A stretch of DNA of 64,000 bases from an uncultured Ruminococcus sp. (GCA_900543095.1 UQQD01000007.1:8836-72835); one strand, 5' to 3'; positions 34,754 to 44,182 are shown, counted from the stretch's first letter. Translations and numbers: made by a program. The notes: generated by a model not told the origin, from the sequence alone.

Positions 34754-36094
34754 ATGTTTTTTCTCAAATTCAGCCATAAAATCGGTTGTGTATTCGCCGC
34801 TGACAAACTGTTCGTCCGACAATATCTCGGCAAGCAGATCACGGTTGATGTCAATTCCGTCAATGGTAAGCTCCGAAAGCGCCATTTTCATTTTTCTGAT
34901 TGCTTCCGCACGGCTTCTTGCCTGCACGATAAGCTTTCCAATCATCGAATCATAGTACGGCGGAATGAAGTAATCCTGAAAAATTGCCGTATCAAAACGC
35001 ACAAATGAGCCGCCCGGAGTATGAAGTCTTTTTATCCTGCCGCAGCTTGGGCGAAATCCCTTTGACGGGTTTTCGGCGTTGATTCGACATTCAATCACGT
35101 TACCGTGTGTAAAAATGCTGTCCTGAGTGCGTGACAGCTTTGCGCCTGCGGCTATTCGTATCTGCCACTGAACTATATCAAGCCCCGTTACCATTTCCGT
35201 AACGCCGTGTTCGACCTGGAGTCGGGTGTTCATCTCCATAAAGTAGAAGTTGTTTTCACGGTCAAGCAAGAACTCAACGGTTCCTGCATTTACATAGTTT
35301 ACTGCCTTTGCCGCCTTTACAGCCGCAATCATCATAGCCTTGCGGGTTTTTTCGTCAAGTGCGGGGCTCGGACTTTCTTCAATCATCTTTTGGTTTTTGC
35401 GCTGAACGGAACATTCACGCTCGCCAAGACAGATTATGTTGCTGTATTTGTCGCAAAGAAGCTGCATTTCTATGTGCTTTACGGGGTGAATGAACTTTTC
35501 CATATAGCAAGCGCCGTCACCGAATGCGGATTTTGCCTCGGCAGAAGCAGATAAAAACGCCTCTTCAAACTGTTCCGCAAAATCAACCTTGCGAATACCC
35601 TTTCCGCCGCCACCCGAACGAGCCTTTATAAGCAACGGAAAGCCAATCTTTTCTGCTTCGGCTTTTGCCTGTTCAAGATCTTCGATTATATCACAGCCGG
35701 GGGTTACGGGCACGCCTGCTTTCCGCATGGTTTTGCGCGCATTGTCCTTATCGCCGAGCATTTTTATCATTTCAGAGGTCGGTCCTATAAAGTTTATGTT
35801 GCACTGTTCGCAAAGAGATACAAACTTTGCGTTTTCCGACAGCAGGCCGTAGCCGGGGTGGATAGCCTGCGCTCCGCTTTCGATTGCAACAGTAAGTATT
35901 GCCGGAATATTAAGGTAGCTGTCCGCTACTCTGCTTCCGCCTACGCAGTAGCTTTCGTCGGCAAGCTGAACGTGCATTGCGTTTTTGTCGGCTTCGGAAT
36001 ATATTGCAACCGTAGCTATGCCCATTTCACGGCACGCACGGATTATTCTTACCGCTATTTCGCCGCGGTTGGCGATTAAAATTTTAGAAAACAT
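34745..36094 (-). CDS. accC: Acetyl-CoA carboxylase biotin carboxylase subunit
   Basis: The ATG at 36094 (449 residues) follows GGAAG by 7 bases; an in-frame GTG three codons earlier is less well placed. The ATP-grasp enzyme carboxylates biotin on AccB. It has the start 'FSKILIANRGEIAVRIIRA', the glycine-rich ATP loop 'KARSGGGGKGIRKV' near residue 157, 'GERECSVQRKNQKMIEESPS' near 225 and 'MEMNTRLQVEHGVTE' near 284. It is full length. It lies downstream of fabZ in the operon. Confidence 0.96.
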   Translation of the reverse strand: MFSKILIANRGEIAVRIIRACREMGIATVAIYSEADKNAMHVQLADESYCVGGSRVADSYLNIPAILTVAIESGAQAIHPGYGLLSENAKFVSLCEQCNINFIGPTSEMIKMLGDKDNARKTMRKAGVPVTPGCDIIEDLEQAKAEAEKIGFPLLIKARSGGGGKGIRKVDFAEQFEEAFLSASAEAKSAFGDGACYMEKFIHPVKHIEMQLLCDKYSNIICLGERECSVQRKNQKMIEESPSPALDEKTRKAMMIAAVKAAKAVNYVNAGTVEFLLDRENNFYFMEMNTRLQVEHGVTEMVTGLDIVQWQIRIAAGAKLSRTQDSIFTHGNVIECRINAENPSKGFRPSCGRIKRLHTPGGSFVRFDTAIFQDYFIPPYYDSMIGKLIVQARSRAEAIRKMKMALSELTIDGIDINRDLLAEILSDEQFVSGEYTTDFMAEFEKKHKI

Positions 36095-36141
36095 TTTTTT
36101 CACTTCCGCATGGAGCGAATCAAATTCGCTGAATATAGTGG

Positions 36142-36561
36142 TTATTTATTTTCGACAAGGGCGAAAGAAAGCTCTGCGCTTACGCACAGCTTACCGTCAA
36201 CATAGCCCTTTGCATCAATGAAATAAAACGCTCCGCGATTTTTTGTGAGCGTGCATACGCTTTCAAGCGTATCGCCGGGCTTTACGGGATTTTTGAACTT
36301 GACCTTGTCCATTTTTGTAAAATAAGGAGTACAGTTTTTTACTTTATCGGCAAGCAAAACACAGCTTGCCTGTCCCATCATTTCGCACAGGATAACGCCC
36401 GGAACAACGGGATTGCCCGGAAAATGTCCCTGCAAAAAGAATTCGTCGCCTTTGATTGTATATCTTCCCTTGGCTGTGTTTTCGTCAACGCTTTCGGATT
36501 CTTCCACCAAAAGCATATTGTCACGGTGGGGGAGTATTTTTTTGATTTCTTCCTGATTCAT
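36142..36561 (-). CDS. fabZ: 3-hydroxyacyl-ACP dehydratase FabZ
   Basis: The 139-residue hot-dog-fold enzyme has the start 'EEIKKILPHRDNMLLVE' and the catalytic 'HFPGNPVVPGVILCEMMGQ' block (His near residue 47, Glu near 61). It removes water from 3-hydroxyacyl-ACP in the elongation cycle. No FabA-type isomerase is in the window. It lies 12 bases downstream of accB. Confidence 0.95.
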   Translation of the reverse strand: MNQEEIKKILPHRDNMLLVEESESVDENTAKGRYTIKGDEFFLQGHFPGNPVVPGVILCEMMGQASCVLLADKVKNCTPYFTKMDKVKFKNPVKPGDTLESVCTLTKNRGAFYFIDAKGYVDGKLCVSAELSFALVENK

Positions 36562-36572
36562 AATAATCTCCG

Positions 36573-37022
36573 TTATTTGATTTTGAACAGCGGCTGACCG
36601 TATTCGACAAGGTCGCCGTCATTTACGAGCACTTGTGCAATCTCGCCGTCCTCTTCTGCCTGGATTTCGTTCATACACTTCATAGCTTCGATAATGCAGA
36701 CAATATCGCCTTTTTTCACCTTTTTGCCGACGGGTGCAAAAGGCTCGCTGTCGGGTGACGGCGCTGTGTAAAATACGCCGACTATCGGAGCTTTTATTGA
36801 TTTTTCGCTGTCATTAGCAGAAGCCTGAGGAGCAGGGGCGGGAGCGGCAGAAACAACAGTTTGCTGGACCGATGTCGGTACGGCGGAAGCCTGAACGCCC
36901 TGCGACGGCTTTTCAAGGTGAATTTTCTGACCGTCAGCCGTCTGAAGTTCAAGCACGGAAAGGTCTGATTCTTCAAGGATAGAAATTAGCTTTTTTACCT
37001 CGTCATAATTAACATCAAACAT
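36573..37022 (-). CDS. accB: Acetyl-CoA carboxylase biotin carboxyl carrier protein
   Basis: The 149-residue protein has an N-terminal helical part, an Ala/Pro/Gln-rich flexible linker (about 40-72) and a C-terminal biotinyl domain. The biotinylated lysine is Lys115 in 'EAMKCMNEI'; the residue after it is Cys where Met or Leu is usual, a mild variant. It carries carboxybiotin between AccC and AccA/AccD. It sits between fabF and fabZ in the operon. Confidence 0.95.
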   Translation of the reverse strand: MFDVNYDEVKKLISILEESDLSVLELQTADGQKIHLEKPSQGVQASAVPTSVQQTVVSAAPAPAPQASANDSEKSIKAPIVGVFYTAPSPDSEPFAPVGKKVKKGDIVCIIEAMKCMNEIQAEEDGEIAQVLVNDGDLVEYGQPLFKIK

Positions 37023-37037
37023 AATAAAGTCCTTTCA

Positions 37038-38267
37038 TCAAAGCTTTTTGAATACTACGCACGCATCGTGTCCGCCAAAACCGAGATTTGTTGATGCGGC
37101 AACATTTATGCTGCGCTTCTTTGCCTTGTTCGGCGTGTAGTCAAGATCAAGTCCCTCGTCAGGCTCGTCAAGGTTTATTGTCGGCGGAATAATTCCGTCT
37201 CTTATTGCAAGCACTGCGGCGATTGCCTCAATAGCGCCTGTTGCACCCAGCATATGTCCTGTCATTGATTTTGTGGAGCTTATGCTTGCACTGTACGCTT
37301 TGTCGCCGAGTGCGGATTTTATGGCAAGTGTTTCCGTTAAATCATTAAGATGTGTGCTTGTGCCGTGAGCGTTGATATAAATATCGGAATCGTCGGCTAC
37401 GTTTGCCTCGTCAAAGGCAATTTTAATCGCTCTTGCAAGTCCTGCACCCTCGGGGTCGGGGGCTGTGACGTGATGAGCGTCGCAGGTGTTGCCGTAGCCT
37501 GCAAATTCTGCATATATCTTTGCGCCCCTTGCTTTTGCGTGCTCGTACTCTTCGAGCAAAAGCATTCCTGCGCCTTCGCCCATTACAAAACCGTCACGCT
37601 CCTTGTCAAACGGACGTGAAGCTTTTTTGGGGTCGGGGTTAGTCGAAAGCGCTTTCATATTCTGAAATCCTGCGATTGTCAGAGGAGCAACCACCGCCTC
37701 TGCGCCGCCTGCTATGATTGCGTCGGCATAGCCGTCCTTGATTGCGTGAAACGCCTCGCCGATTGAATTCGTTCCTGTAGCACAGGCACTCATAACAGAG
37801 AGCGAAACGCCCTTTGCGTTAAATCTTATTGCTACGCTGCCCGTTGCTATGTTGCCGATCATCTTGGGAATAAAGAACGGAGAAACCTTTCTCGGTCCGT
37901 TTTCGTGCAGTGCTACGGTGTTTTCAACAAAGGTGTTGAGTCCGCCGATTCCTGCGCCGATATAAACTCCGAAACGGTTTTCGTCTATTGTGCCGAGTAT
38001 TTTGCTGTCGTCAACCGCCTGCTGAGCGGCGGCAATAGCGTATTGGCAGTAAATATCGGTCTTTTTTATATCACGTTTTTCAATGTATTGGGTTGCGTCA
38101 AAATTTTTTATCGTTCCTGCAATGTGAACTTTAAGGTCGCTTGTGTCAAATGCGGTGATTTCGTCAATTCCGCAAACACCGTCAACAAGATTTTTCCAGG
38201 TCGTTTCGGCGTCGTTGCCCACCGGGCTGACTGCGCCCACTCCTGTTACCACTACTCGTCTGCTCAT
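37038..38267 (-). CDS. fabF: 3-oxoacyl-ACP synthase II
   Basis: The 409-residue condensing enzyme has the Cys-His-His triad: 'SACATGTNS' (Cys near residue 162), 'NAHGTSTHLND' (His near 299) and 'KSMTGHMLGATGA' (His near 336). It extends acyl-ACP with malonyl-ACP. The start 'SRRVVVTGVGAVSPVGND' is typical. It lies 12 bases after fabG. The initiating ketosynthase fabH is not in the window. Confidence 0.96.
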   Translation of the reverse strand: MSRRVVVTGVGAVSPVGNDAETTWKNLVDGVCGIDEITAFDTSDLKVHIAGTIKNFDATQYIEKRDIKKTDIYCQYAIAAAQQAVDDSKILGTIDENRFGVYIGAGIGGLNTFVENTVALHENGPRKVSPFFIPKMIGNIATGSVAIRFNAKGVSLSVMSACATGTNSIGEAFHAIKDGYADAIIAGGAEAVVAPLTIAGFQNMKALSTNPDPKKASRPFDKERDGFVMGEGAGMLLLEEYEHAKARGAKIYAEFAGYGNTCDAHHVTAPDPEGAGLARAIKIAFDEANVADDSDIYINAHGTSTHLNDLTETLAIKSALGDKAYSASISSTKSMTGHMLGATGAIEAIAAVLAIRDGIIPPTINLDEPDEGLDLDYTPNKAKKRSINVAASTNLGFGGHDACVVFKKL

Positions 38268-38279
38268 ATTTACCTCCGC

Positions 38280-39023
38280 TTAAATTGCAAGTCCGCCGTC
38301 AACTCTTATGACTTCGCCGGTCACATAGGCGGCATCGTCCGAACAAAGGAATTCTACTACCTTTGCGACGTCGTCAGGTTCGCCGATACGTTTTGCGGGA
38401 ATCTGAGCCTGCATTTCTGTCTTTACCTTGTCGGGCAGGGCGTTTGTCATATCTGTTCCGATATAACCGGGCGCAACGGCGTTTACCGTTACTCCTCTGC
38501 CTGCAAGCTCTCTTGCAACCGACTTTGTAAGTCCGATGATTCCTGCCTTTGAGGCGGCGTAGTTAGCCTGTCCCTTGTTGCCGATAAGTCCTACGATTGA
38601 AGAAGTGCTGACGATTCTGCCGTAACGCTTTTTCATAAAGTGCTTGTAGGTGTGCTTAATCATATTGAAAGAGCCTTTGAGGTTGACGTTTATTACGGCG
38701 TCAAAGTCCTTTTCTTCCATATTCAGCACCATTTTGTCACGGGTTATTCCTGCGTTGTTAACAAGTATCTCGATTCCGCCAAAATCCTCAATGACCTTAT
38801 CGACTACCTGCTTTGAGGCTTCAAAATCCGACACGTCGCAGAAATACTGCTCTACCTTTGTGCCGTACTGCAAAAGCTCGTTCTTGGCGTTTTCGCCCTC
38901 GCTCTCATCGCCTACATAGAGAATTGCGATGTTTGCGCCCTCTTTTGCAAGCCTTTTTGCAATGGCAAGACCTATGCCTCTTGAACCGCCTGTAACTACG
39001 GCTGTCTTATTTTCAAATTTCAT
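38280..39023 (-). CDS. fabG: 3-oxoacyl-ACP reductase
   Basis: The 247-residue short-chain dehydrogenase has the NADPH motif 'TGGSRGIGLAIA' at residues 11-22, 'NNAGITRDKMVLNM' near 87, catalytic Ser near 140 and 'YAASKAG' (Tyr near 153, Lys near 157). It reduces 3-oxoacyl-ACP. It lies between fabD and fabF. GGAGGAAA precedes the start. The operon position distinguishes it from other SDR enzymes. Confidence 0.95.
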   Translation of the reverse strand: MKFENKTAVVTGGSRGIGLAIAKRLAKEGANIAILYVGDESEGENAKNELLQYGTKVEQYFCDVSDFEASKQVVDKVIEDFGGIEILVNNAGITRDKMVLNMEEKDFDAVINVNLKGSFNMIKHTYKHFMKKRYGRIVSTSSIVGLIGNKGQANYAASKAGIIGLTKSVARELAGRGVTVNAVAPGYIGTDMTNALPDKVKTEMQAQIPAKRIGEPDDVAKVVEFLCSDDAAYVTGEVIRVDGGLAI

Positions 39024-39056
39024 ATTTTCCTCCGAAAGATGTTTTGCTGTTTGTTT

Positions 39057-39965
39057 TTAAAGTGCCTGACTTATCTTGTCAAAATCCTGCGGAACTTCAA
39101 ATTTGAATTCCCTGACGTCGGGGTTGATCCTCCTGACTAAGTTTGTCAACGTTTTGCCTACGCCGACCTCAATAAATGTATCAACGCCGCTGTCAATCAT
39201 ATTTTCAACGATTTTTTGCCAGCGCACGGGATTTTCTACCTGAGCTTTTACCAAAGCTTTATAATCGCCCTCATAGGGCTGAGCGGTGTAATCCGAATAA
39301 ATCGGAATCTGCGGTTCGGAAAACTCAACGTCTTTAAGATAATCGCCGAGTCCCTCTGCCGCATCGGCCATAAACGGAGAATGAAACGCTCCGCTTACCG
39401 CAAGAAGCTTTGCGATACCGCCTGCTTCCTTGACGGCTTTGCAAAAATCGTCTGCGTTTTCGCTTGTTGTTGCAACAACTGTCTGTGCCGCCGAATTATA
39501 GTTTACGGGATAAGTCTTGTCAAATTTTTTGCATATTTCTTCAACCGTTTCAGGTGAAATTTTCATAACCGCCGCCATCTTGCCGGGGTTAGCCTTTGCC
39601 GCCTTGTCCATAAGCTCTCCTCGTCTGCAAACGAGTTTGAACGCTTCTTCGTCGGAAAGCATTTTTGAGAACGCAAGAGCCGCAATTTCGCCGAGTGAAA
39701 AGCCTGCGATACAATCGGGGCGTATTCCTTTTTCAACAAGCGCATACGCTGCCGCAAGATCTGCCGTAAAAACGCAGGGCTGGGTATTTACTGTTTGGCA
39801 AAGTTCCTCTGTTGTGCCCTCAAAGCACTGAGCCGAGGTACCCGGACGGATAGAATCCGCCATTTCATAAACCGCTTTTGCGGCGTTTGAGCTGTCGCAA
39901 AGCTCTTTGCCCATTCCGCTGTACTGGGCGCCCTGTCCTGAAAAAATAAATGCTATTTTACCCAT
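39057..39965 (-). CDS. fabD: Malonyl-CoA--ACP transacylase
   Basis: The 302-residue enzyme has 'FIFSGQGAQYSGMG' at residues 6-19 and the catalytic serine in 'GFSLGEIAAL' near residue 90, with a catalytic histidine in 'GAFHSPFM' near 196. It loads malonate onto ACP. Its start overlaps the fabK stop by 13 bases, showing coupling. The acyl carrier gene acpP is absent from the operon segment seen here. Confidence 0.95.
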   Translation of the reverse strand: MGKIAFIFSGQGAQYSGMGKELCDSSNAAKAVYEMADSIRPGTSAQCFEGTTEELCQTVNTQPCVFTADLAAAYALVEKGIRPDCIAGFSLGEIAALAFSKMLSDEEAFKLVCRRGELMDKAAKANPGKMAAVMKISPETVEEICKKFDKTYPVNYNSAAQTVVATTSENADDFCKAVKEAGGIAKLLAVSGAFHSPFMADAAEGLGDYLKDVEFSEPQIPIYSDYTAQPYEGDYKALVKAQVENPVRWQKIVENMIDSGVDTFIEVGVGKTLTNLVRRINPDVREFKFEVPQDFDKISQAL

Positions 39966-40903
39966 TTTGTCGCTCCGTTCAATACTTCTTCAGCCTGAGT
40001 GAACATCTCCTCAATAATTTCACGGGAGGTCTGCTCTTTTTTTACCATACCTGCGACCTGTCCCGCAAGCACACAGCCGTTTGACACATCTCCGCCGCGA
40101 GCCGCCATTCTGAGAACTCCTGCTCCCATTTTTTCAAGCTCTTCGTCAGATACGGCAGACTTGTCGTATTCGGCTTTTGAATATGTTCTTGTAAAAGTGT
40201 TTTTAAGCGAACGCACGGGATGACCGAGCCTTTTGCCAGTTACTACGGTATCAATATCTCTTGCCTTTAATATTTTATTTTTGTATTCCTGAGTTATGGT
40301 ACATTCTTTTGCAACCAAAAATCTTGTTCCAACCTGAACGCCGACTGCGCCCAGCATAAACGCCGCCGCAACCTGCCTGCCGTCGGCAATTCCGCCTGCG
40401 GCGATAACGGGAACGGATACTGCGTCAACAACCTGAGGAACAAGAGCCATTGTTGTAAGCTCGCCGACGTGACCGCCCGATTCTCCGCCCTCTGCAATGA
40501 CTGCAAAAGCGCCGTCTTTTTCCATTTTGCGTGCAAGCGCAACGCTTGCGACAACGGGAATTACCTTTATTCCCGCTTCTTTCCATTTTGACATATATTT
40601 TCCCGGATTGCCTGCTCCGGTGGTTACGACCTTGATTCCTTCTTCAACAACAACGTCTGCAACCTCGTCCGCAAACGGACTCATAAGCATAATATTAACG
40701 CCGAATATCTTATCGGTGAGTTTTTTGCATTTTTGTATTTCCTCACGGAGCTGTTCTCCGTTTGAGTTCATTGCGGCAATGATTCCGAGTCCGCCTGCGT
40801 TTGAAACGCCTGCGGCAAGGGAAGCGTCGGCTACCCAAGCCATACCGCCCTGAAAAATCGGAAATTCAAGTCCGAGCGACTGATCTATAACAGTAGAAAT
40901 CAT
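39953..40903 (-). CDS. fabK: Enoyl-ACP reductase II (FMN-dependent FabK)
   Basis: The 316-residue TIM-barrel flavoprotein belongs to the nitronate monooxygenase-like superfamily. Visible features are 'FPIFQGGMAWVADASLAAGVSNAGG' region near residue 14 (cited as 'FQGGMAWVADASLAAGVSN'), 'AEGGESGGHVG' near 136 and 'VIAAGGIADGRQVAAAFMLGA' in two parts near 166. It reduces trans-2-enoyl-ACP and is the triclosan-insensitive isozyme. The operon context separates FabK from nitronate monooxygenase. It is the first gene of the fatty acid operon. AAAAGGAGAA precedes the ATG. Confidence 0.93.
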   Translation of the reverse strand: MISTVIDQSLGLEFPIFQGGMAWVADASLAAGVSNAGGLGIIAAMNSNGEQLREEIQKCKKLTDKIFGVNIMLMSPFADEVADVVVEEGIKVVTTGAGNPGKYMSKWKEAGIKVIPVVASVALARKMEKDGAFAVIAEGGESGGHVGELTTMALVPQVVDAVSVPVIAAGGIADGRQVAAAFMLGAVGVQVGTRFLVAKECTITQEYKNKILKARDIDTVVTGKRLGHPVRSLKNTFTRTYSKAEYDKSAVSDEELEKMGAGVLRMAARGGDVSNGCVLAGQVAGMVKKEQTSREIIEEMFTQAEEVLNGATKWVK

Positions 40904-40931
40904 ATGTATTCTCCTTTTGTTGAATGTTTTA

Positions 40932-40955
40932 ACCGAAAATAAAAATAATTTCGGT
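40932..40955 (-). promoter_or_regulatory. Inverted repeat in the fatty acid operon leader
   Basis: ACCGAAA and TTTCGGT flank a ten-base AT-rich centre (40932-40938, 40949-40955), 29 bases before the fabK start and about 95 bases after the predicted transcription start. It could be an operator or a leader hairpin. It does not resemble the FapR site. Confidence 0.4.
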
Positions 40956-41054
40956 CAAGCAGGGGCTGATAGCTGTTGTGGCAATATTTTACAAAAATCG
41001 CATTATAAAAGCTATATTCGGAAATCCTATTTCTCCTTTTAACATATCTATTTC

Positions 41055-41083
41055 ATAGTAACTCAAATACGCATAAAAGTCAA
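41055..41083 (-). promoter_or_regulatory. Sigma-A type promoter of the fatty acid operon
   Basis: On the minus strand TTGACT (41078-41083) and TACTAT (41055-41060) are 17 bases apart. The leader to fabK is about 145 bases and holds an AAAAGGAG at 41036-41043, which could serve an unannotated tiny frame, and the inverted repeat at 40932. The spacer and -10 region 'ATTTGAGTTACTATGAAAT' is partly symmetric and may be an operator. Confidence 0.7.
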
Positions 41084-41121
41084 TATATCTTAACCAAGTT
41101 TTGCACAACGCTGTACGGCAA

Positions 41122-41144
41122 GCGGGGCGAAATGCTCCGCCCCG
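41122..41144 (-). terminator. GC-rich hairpin after the BofC-like gene
   Basis: CGGGGCG (41123-41129) pairs with CGCCCCG (41138-41144), directly after the stop codon at 41145. No T run follows on the minus strand, so it may be an mRNA end-protecting hairpin rather than a true terminator. Confidence 0.4.
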
Positions 41145-41465
41145 TCAACTGCAATAATCCTCAAGTGTTCGTTTCAGATTTTTTTCTCCCTCGACTTCAA
41201 TGCCGTTTTTGAGCTGTAAAATATCGCTTTTGGGCAAATGGTCGGTTCGTGAATCGGTGACAAGACAGGGAGAAGCTTCACCCTTTTTATATACTACAAT
41301 GCGGTTGTTTTCGGATTTCAGCACATATGTTTGGCTTTCGGCGGACACAACCGCTGTTGATTCGGTTTCCGGAGAGGCTTTTGCGCTTGTTACCGGTGTG
41401 TAAAGGCTGCTTATGCATATGCAGCTTATCAGTATGATTCCTGTTATTCCGATGAGTTTTTTCAT
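41145..41465 (-). CDS. Small secreted protein with BofC C-terminal-like domain
   Basis: The 106-residue protein has an N-terminal signal/anchor (about 4-22) and a short Thr/Ser/Glu linker. It ends in a small domain: 'YVLKSENNRIVVYKKGEAS' near residue 52 and an ending of 'LEDYCS'. This pattern is common in clostridial proteins that resemble the C-terminal domain of the sporulation regulator BofC. No enzymatic function is evident. It may be membrane-anchored outside the cell. The name is a resemblance only, and the gene alone does not prove sporulation. Confidence 0.6.
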   Translation of the reverse strand: MKKLIGITGIILISCICISSLYTPVTSAKASPETESTAVVSAESQTYVLKSENNRIVVYKKGEASPCLVTDSRTDHLPKSDILQLKNGIEVEGEKNLKRTLEDYCS

Positions 41466-41752
41466 AAGTCAATCATTCCCCGATTTTCAGATTTATATTG
41501 TTATTTTTGCCTGAAATGAATGCAATATTCACCCTATTGCCTAAAATTCAACAAACTGCCGCACATATTTTCTAATAAAAAAGAATAAAAAAATCAATTA
41601 AGTTATTTATTTTTTTCTTTTAAAGTGCTATAATAACTAATACTAGTGTTATTTTATCCGAAGTTTTAAAAGAGTTTTTAAACATAATTATTCAAGAATC
41701 GGATTTTAAGACGCTGCTTTTTTTGGCGTTTTGCCGTATAAAAGGAGTTATT

Positions 41753-44152
41753 ATGCGAAACAAACGTGAAACCGACATCAGCAGATACACCGAAAAATCT
41801 GTTGATAATAACATTCCCGCAGTAAAAACCGAAAGCCCTGCCAAAGGATTTTTCAAAGGAGTGGGCAAGGTGCTGCTCACCGCTTTGGCGGTTTGCTTTG
41901 TTGCAACGGTAATTGCAGGAATATCCCTCGGTATATACATCTTTTCACTTGCCTCGGAGCCTACGGGCATCGACCTCAATGCAAAGTCGCTTAACCAGAC
42001 AAGCTTTATTTATGTTAAGAACAAGGATACCGATGAGTTTGAACAGTATCAGACCCTTTACAGCACCGAAAACCGAATCTGGGTTAATAATCAGGATATT
42101 CCGCAGGCTATGAAGGACGCTCAGGTTGCTATTGAGGACAAGCGATTTTTTGATCACCACGGTGTGGACTGGACAAGAACGCTCGGCGCTGTCATTAATC
42201 TTGCAAGCGGCAACGATACTTACGGCGGTTCAACCATAACTCAGCAGCTTATCAAGAACATTACCGATGATAACGAGGTTTCCATTACAAGAAAGCTCAG
42301 AGAAATATGCAAAGCTCTGAAGCTTGAAAAGGAATATACAAAGGACCAAATTCTGGAGGCGTACCTGAATGTTGTAAACTTCGGAAACAACTGTCAGGGC
42401 GTTGAATCGGCGGCTCAGCTGTATTTCGGCAAGAGCATAAAGGATTGCTCAATAGCGGAATGTGCGGCTATTGCCGGCATTACTCAGAACCCGTCGCTTT
42501 GGAATCCGCTTATTTATCCCGAAAACAACAAACAACGCCGCGAGCTTGTGCTTGAGGAGATGTACGATCAGGATTATATCACCAGGGACGAGTACAATCA
42601 GGCTATGCAGGAATCCGCCGATATGCAATTTGTCGGTTTTCAGTCAAAGGATGACGACGATGATGACAGCGGATATGTTCAAAACTGGTATATTGATCAG
42701 CTTTATTATGATTTAAAGACCGATTTGGCTCAGTATTACAATATCAGCGAGGACGCAGCCTCGGATAAGCTTTATACGGAAGGACTTAAAATATACTGTG
42801 CAATGGACGAGGATATGCAAAATTACATTGAATCCGCCGCGCAGGAAGTTGACAAAAGTGCAGATCCGGAAATTCAGCTCGGCTCGGTTATGATGGATTT
42901 TGACGGTCGTGTTATCGCAACCGTCGGAAGCTCAAAAAAGAAAACTCAGGCGCTTGAATGGGACAGAGCCAGTCATTCCGCTTTACAGCCGGGTTCTTCG
43001 ATAAAGCCTGTGTTTGTATATCCGATAGCAATAGATAATAAGCAGCTTTATTATTCATCAACTGTTCTTGATGAACCACTTGACAAATATGAATATGATC
43101 CGTCAACAGGTTCATATAAGTCGGGACCTAATAACGCTTATCCCAACTACAAAGGCAATATTTTGTTGCCTGATGCTATAGAGTGTTCATCAAACGCTAC
43201 GGCGGTTCGTGTTATGGAACTTATCGGAGGCCCGTCGGTAGCATATGAACAGGCTGTAACTAAAATGGGATTTTCTCATCTTAACGAAGAAGATTCACAA
43301 ATCACCGGTTCGCTTTCCATCGGCGGTATGAACGGCGGTGTTTCTGTTCGTGAAATGGCGGCTGCATACACATATATGGGCAACGGAGGTTTGTACTACA
43401 AACCTTATACCTATTATTATGTAACCGACTCGGAGGACAATATTATTATAGATAACCGTGACGCTGTTCCAAAGCAGGCTTATTCGGCAGAAACCGCAAC
43501 AATTATGAACAGGCTTCTGCATTACAATGTTACAAACAGCGTAAGCACAAGAGCTATGTATGCCCGTGTTGACGGCTGGGATATTGTCGGAAAAACAGGT
43601 ACTACAAACGACGATAAGGACTGCTGGTTTTGCGGACTTTCGCCGTATGGCGTTATGGCAACGTGGACAGGCTTTGATCATCCGACCTCAATCTCGGATA
43701 CAACACGTTCGGCAAAATTCTTCTCAAAGGTTATGGGCAAGTACCTTGAGGGCAAGGAACAAAAGGAATACAAGCTGTCACAAAACTGTGTTCAGGCTCA
43801 ATATAACCCCGCAACGGGTCTGATAGTTTCCACAGATAATCTGACAGGCAAGTATGTGGGTTATTACACCGAGGATAATATGCCGTCGTTTGGTTCTGCA
43901 TATTACGGTGACGGCTCAAACAGCGACTATGCAAGCGGATACGGCAGCTATTACGGAAGCGGAAGTGAGGGCTACTATCCGTATGACAACAACAGCGGAA
44001 GCGGTCAGGGTTCACTTGCTTCCGGCGGCGGAGAAAATCCCGGCGGAGAAGTCCCGGGTGAAGGCGAGGCCTCGGGCGGAGCTGCTTCCGGCGGAGGAGA
44101 AAATCCGGGTGACGCAAGCAATGTTGACAGTTCGCCGCAGCACGCAGAATAA
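41753..44152 (+). CDS. Penicillin-binding protein 1A (bifunctional glycosyltransferase/transpeptidase)
   Basis: The ATG at 41753 (799 residues) has AAAAGGAG just upstream. After a cytoplasmic tail and membrane anchor (about 42-65), the GT51 domain has the catalytic 'EDKRFFDHHG' near residue 126 and 'GGSTITQQLIKN' near 159. The transpeptidase domain has Ser415-X-X-Lys418 ('PGSSIKP'), 'SSNATA' near 480 and Lys614-Thr-Gly. The last ~95 residues are Gly/Ser/Tyr-rich with a repeat 'ASGGGENPG' occurring twice, likely a wall-spanning tail. It polymerises and cross-links peptidoglycan. The 250 bases upstream are AT-rich with TATAAT near 41629 but no clear -35. Confidence 0.93.
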   Translation: MRNKRETDISRYTEKSVDNNIPAVKTESPAKGFFKGVGKVLLTALAVCFVATVIAGISLGIYIFSLASEPTGIDLNAKSLNQTSFIYVKNKDTDEFEQYQTLYSTENRIWVNNQDIPQAMKDAQVAIEDKRFFDHHGVDWTRTLGAVINLASGNDTYGGSTITQQLIKNITDDNEVSITRKLREICKALKLEKEYTKDQILEAYLNVVNFGNNCQGVESAAQLYFGKSIKDCSIAECAAIAGITQNPSLWNPLIYPENNKQRRELVLEEMYDQDYITRDEYNQAMQESADMQFVGFQSKDDDDDDSGYVQNWYIDQLYYDLKTDLAQYYNISEDAASDKLYTEGLKIYCAMDEDMQNYIESAAQEVDKSADPEIQLGSVMMDFDGRVIATVGSSKKKTQALEWDRASHSALQPGSSIKPVFVYPIAIDNKQLYYSSTVLDEPLDKYEYDPSTGSYKSGPNNAYPNYKGNILLPDAIECSSNATAVRVMELIGGPSVAYEQAVTKMGFSHLNEEDSQITGSLSIGGMNGGVSVREMAAAYTYMGNGGLYYKPYTYYYVTDSEDNIIIDNRDAVPKQAYSAETATIMNRLLHYNVTNSVSTRAMYARVDGWDIVGKTGTTNDDKDCWFCGLSPYGVMATWTGFDHPTSISDTTRSAKFFSKVMGKYLEGKEQKEYKLSQNCVQAQYNPATGLIVSTDNLTGKYVGYYTEDNMPSFGSAYYGDGSNSDYASGYGSYYGSGSEGYYPYDNNSGSGQGSLASGGGENPGGEVPGEGEASGGAASGGGENPGDASNVDSSPQHAE

Positions 44153-44182
44153 GTTAAAAATCCTGAAAGGTAAGGTAAATAT

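Noticed and set aside
40932..40955. FapR operator in the fatty acid operon leader
   Set aside because: The palindrome ACCGAAA/TTTCGGT does not match the FapR site TTAGTACC-type arms.
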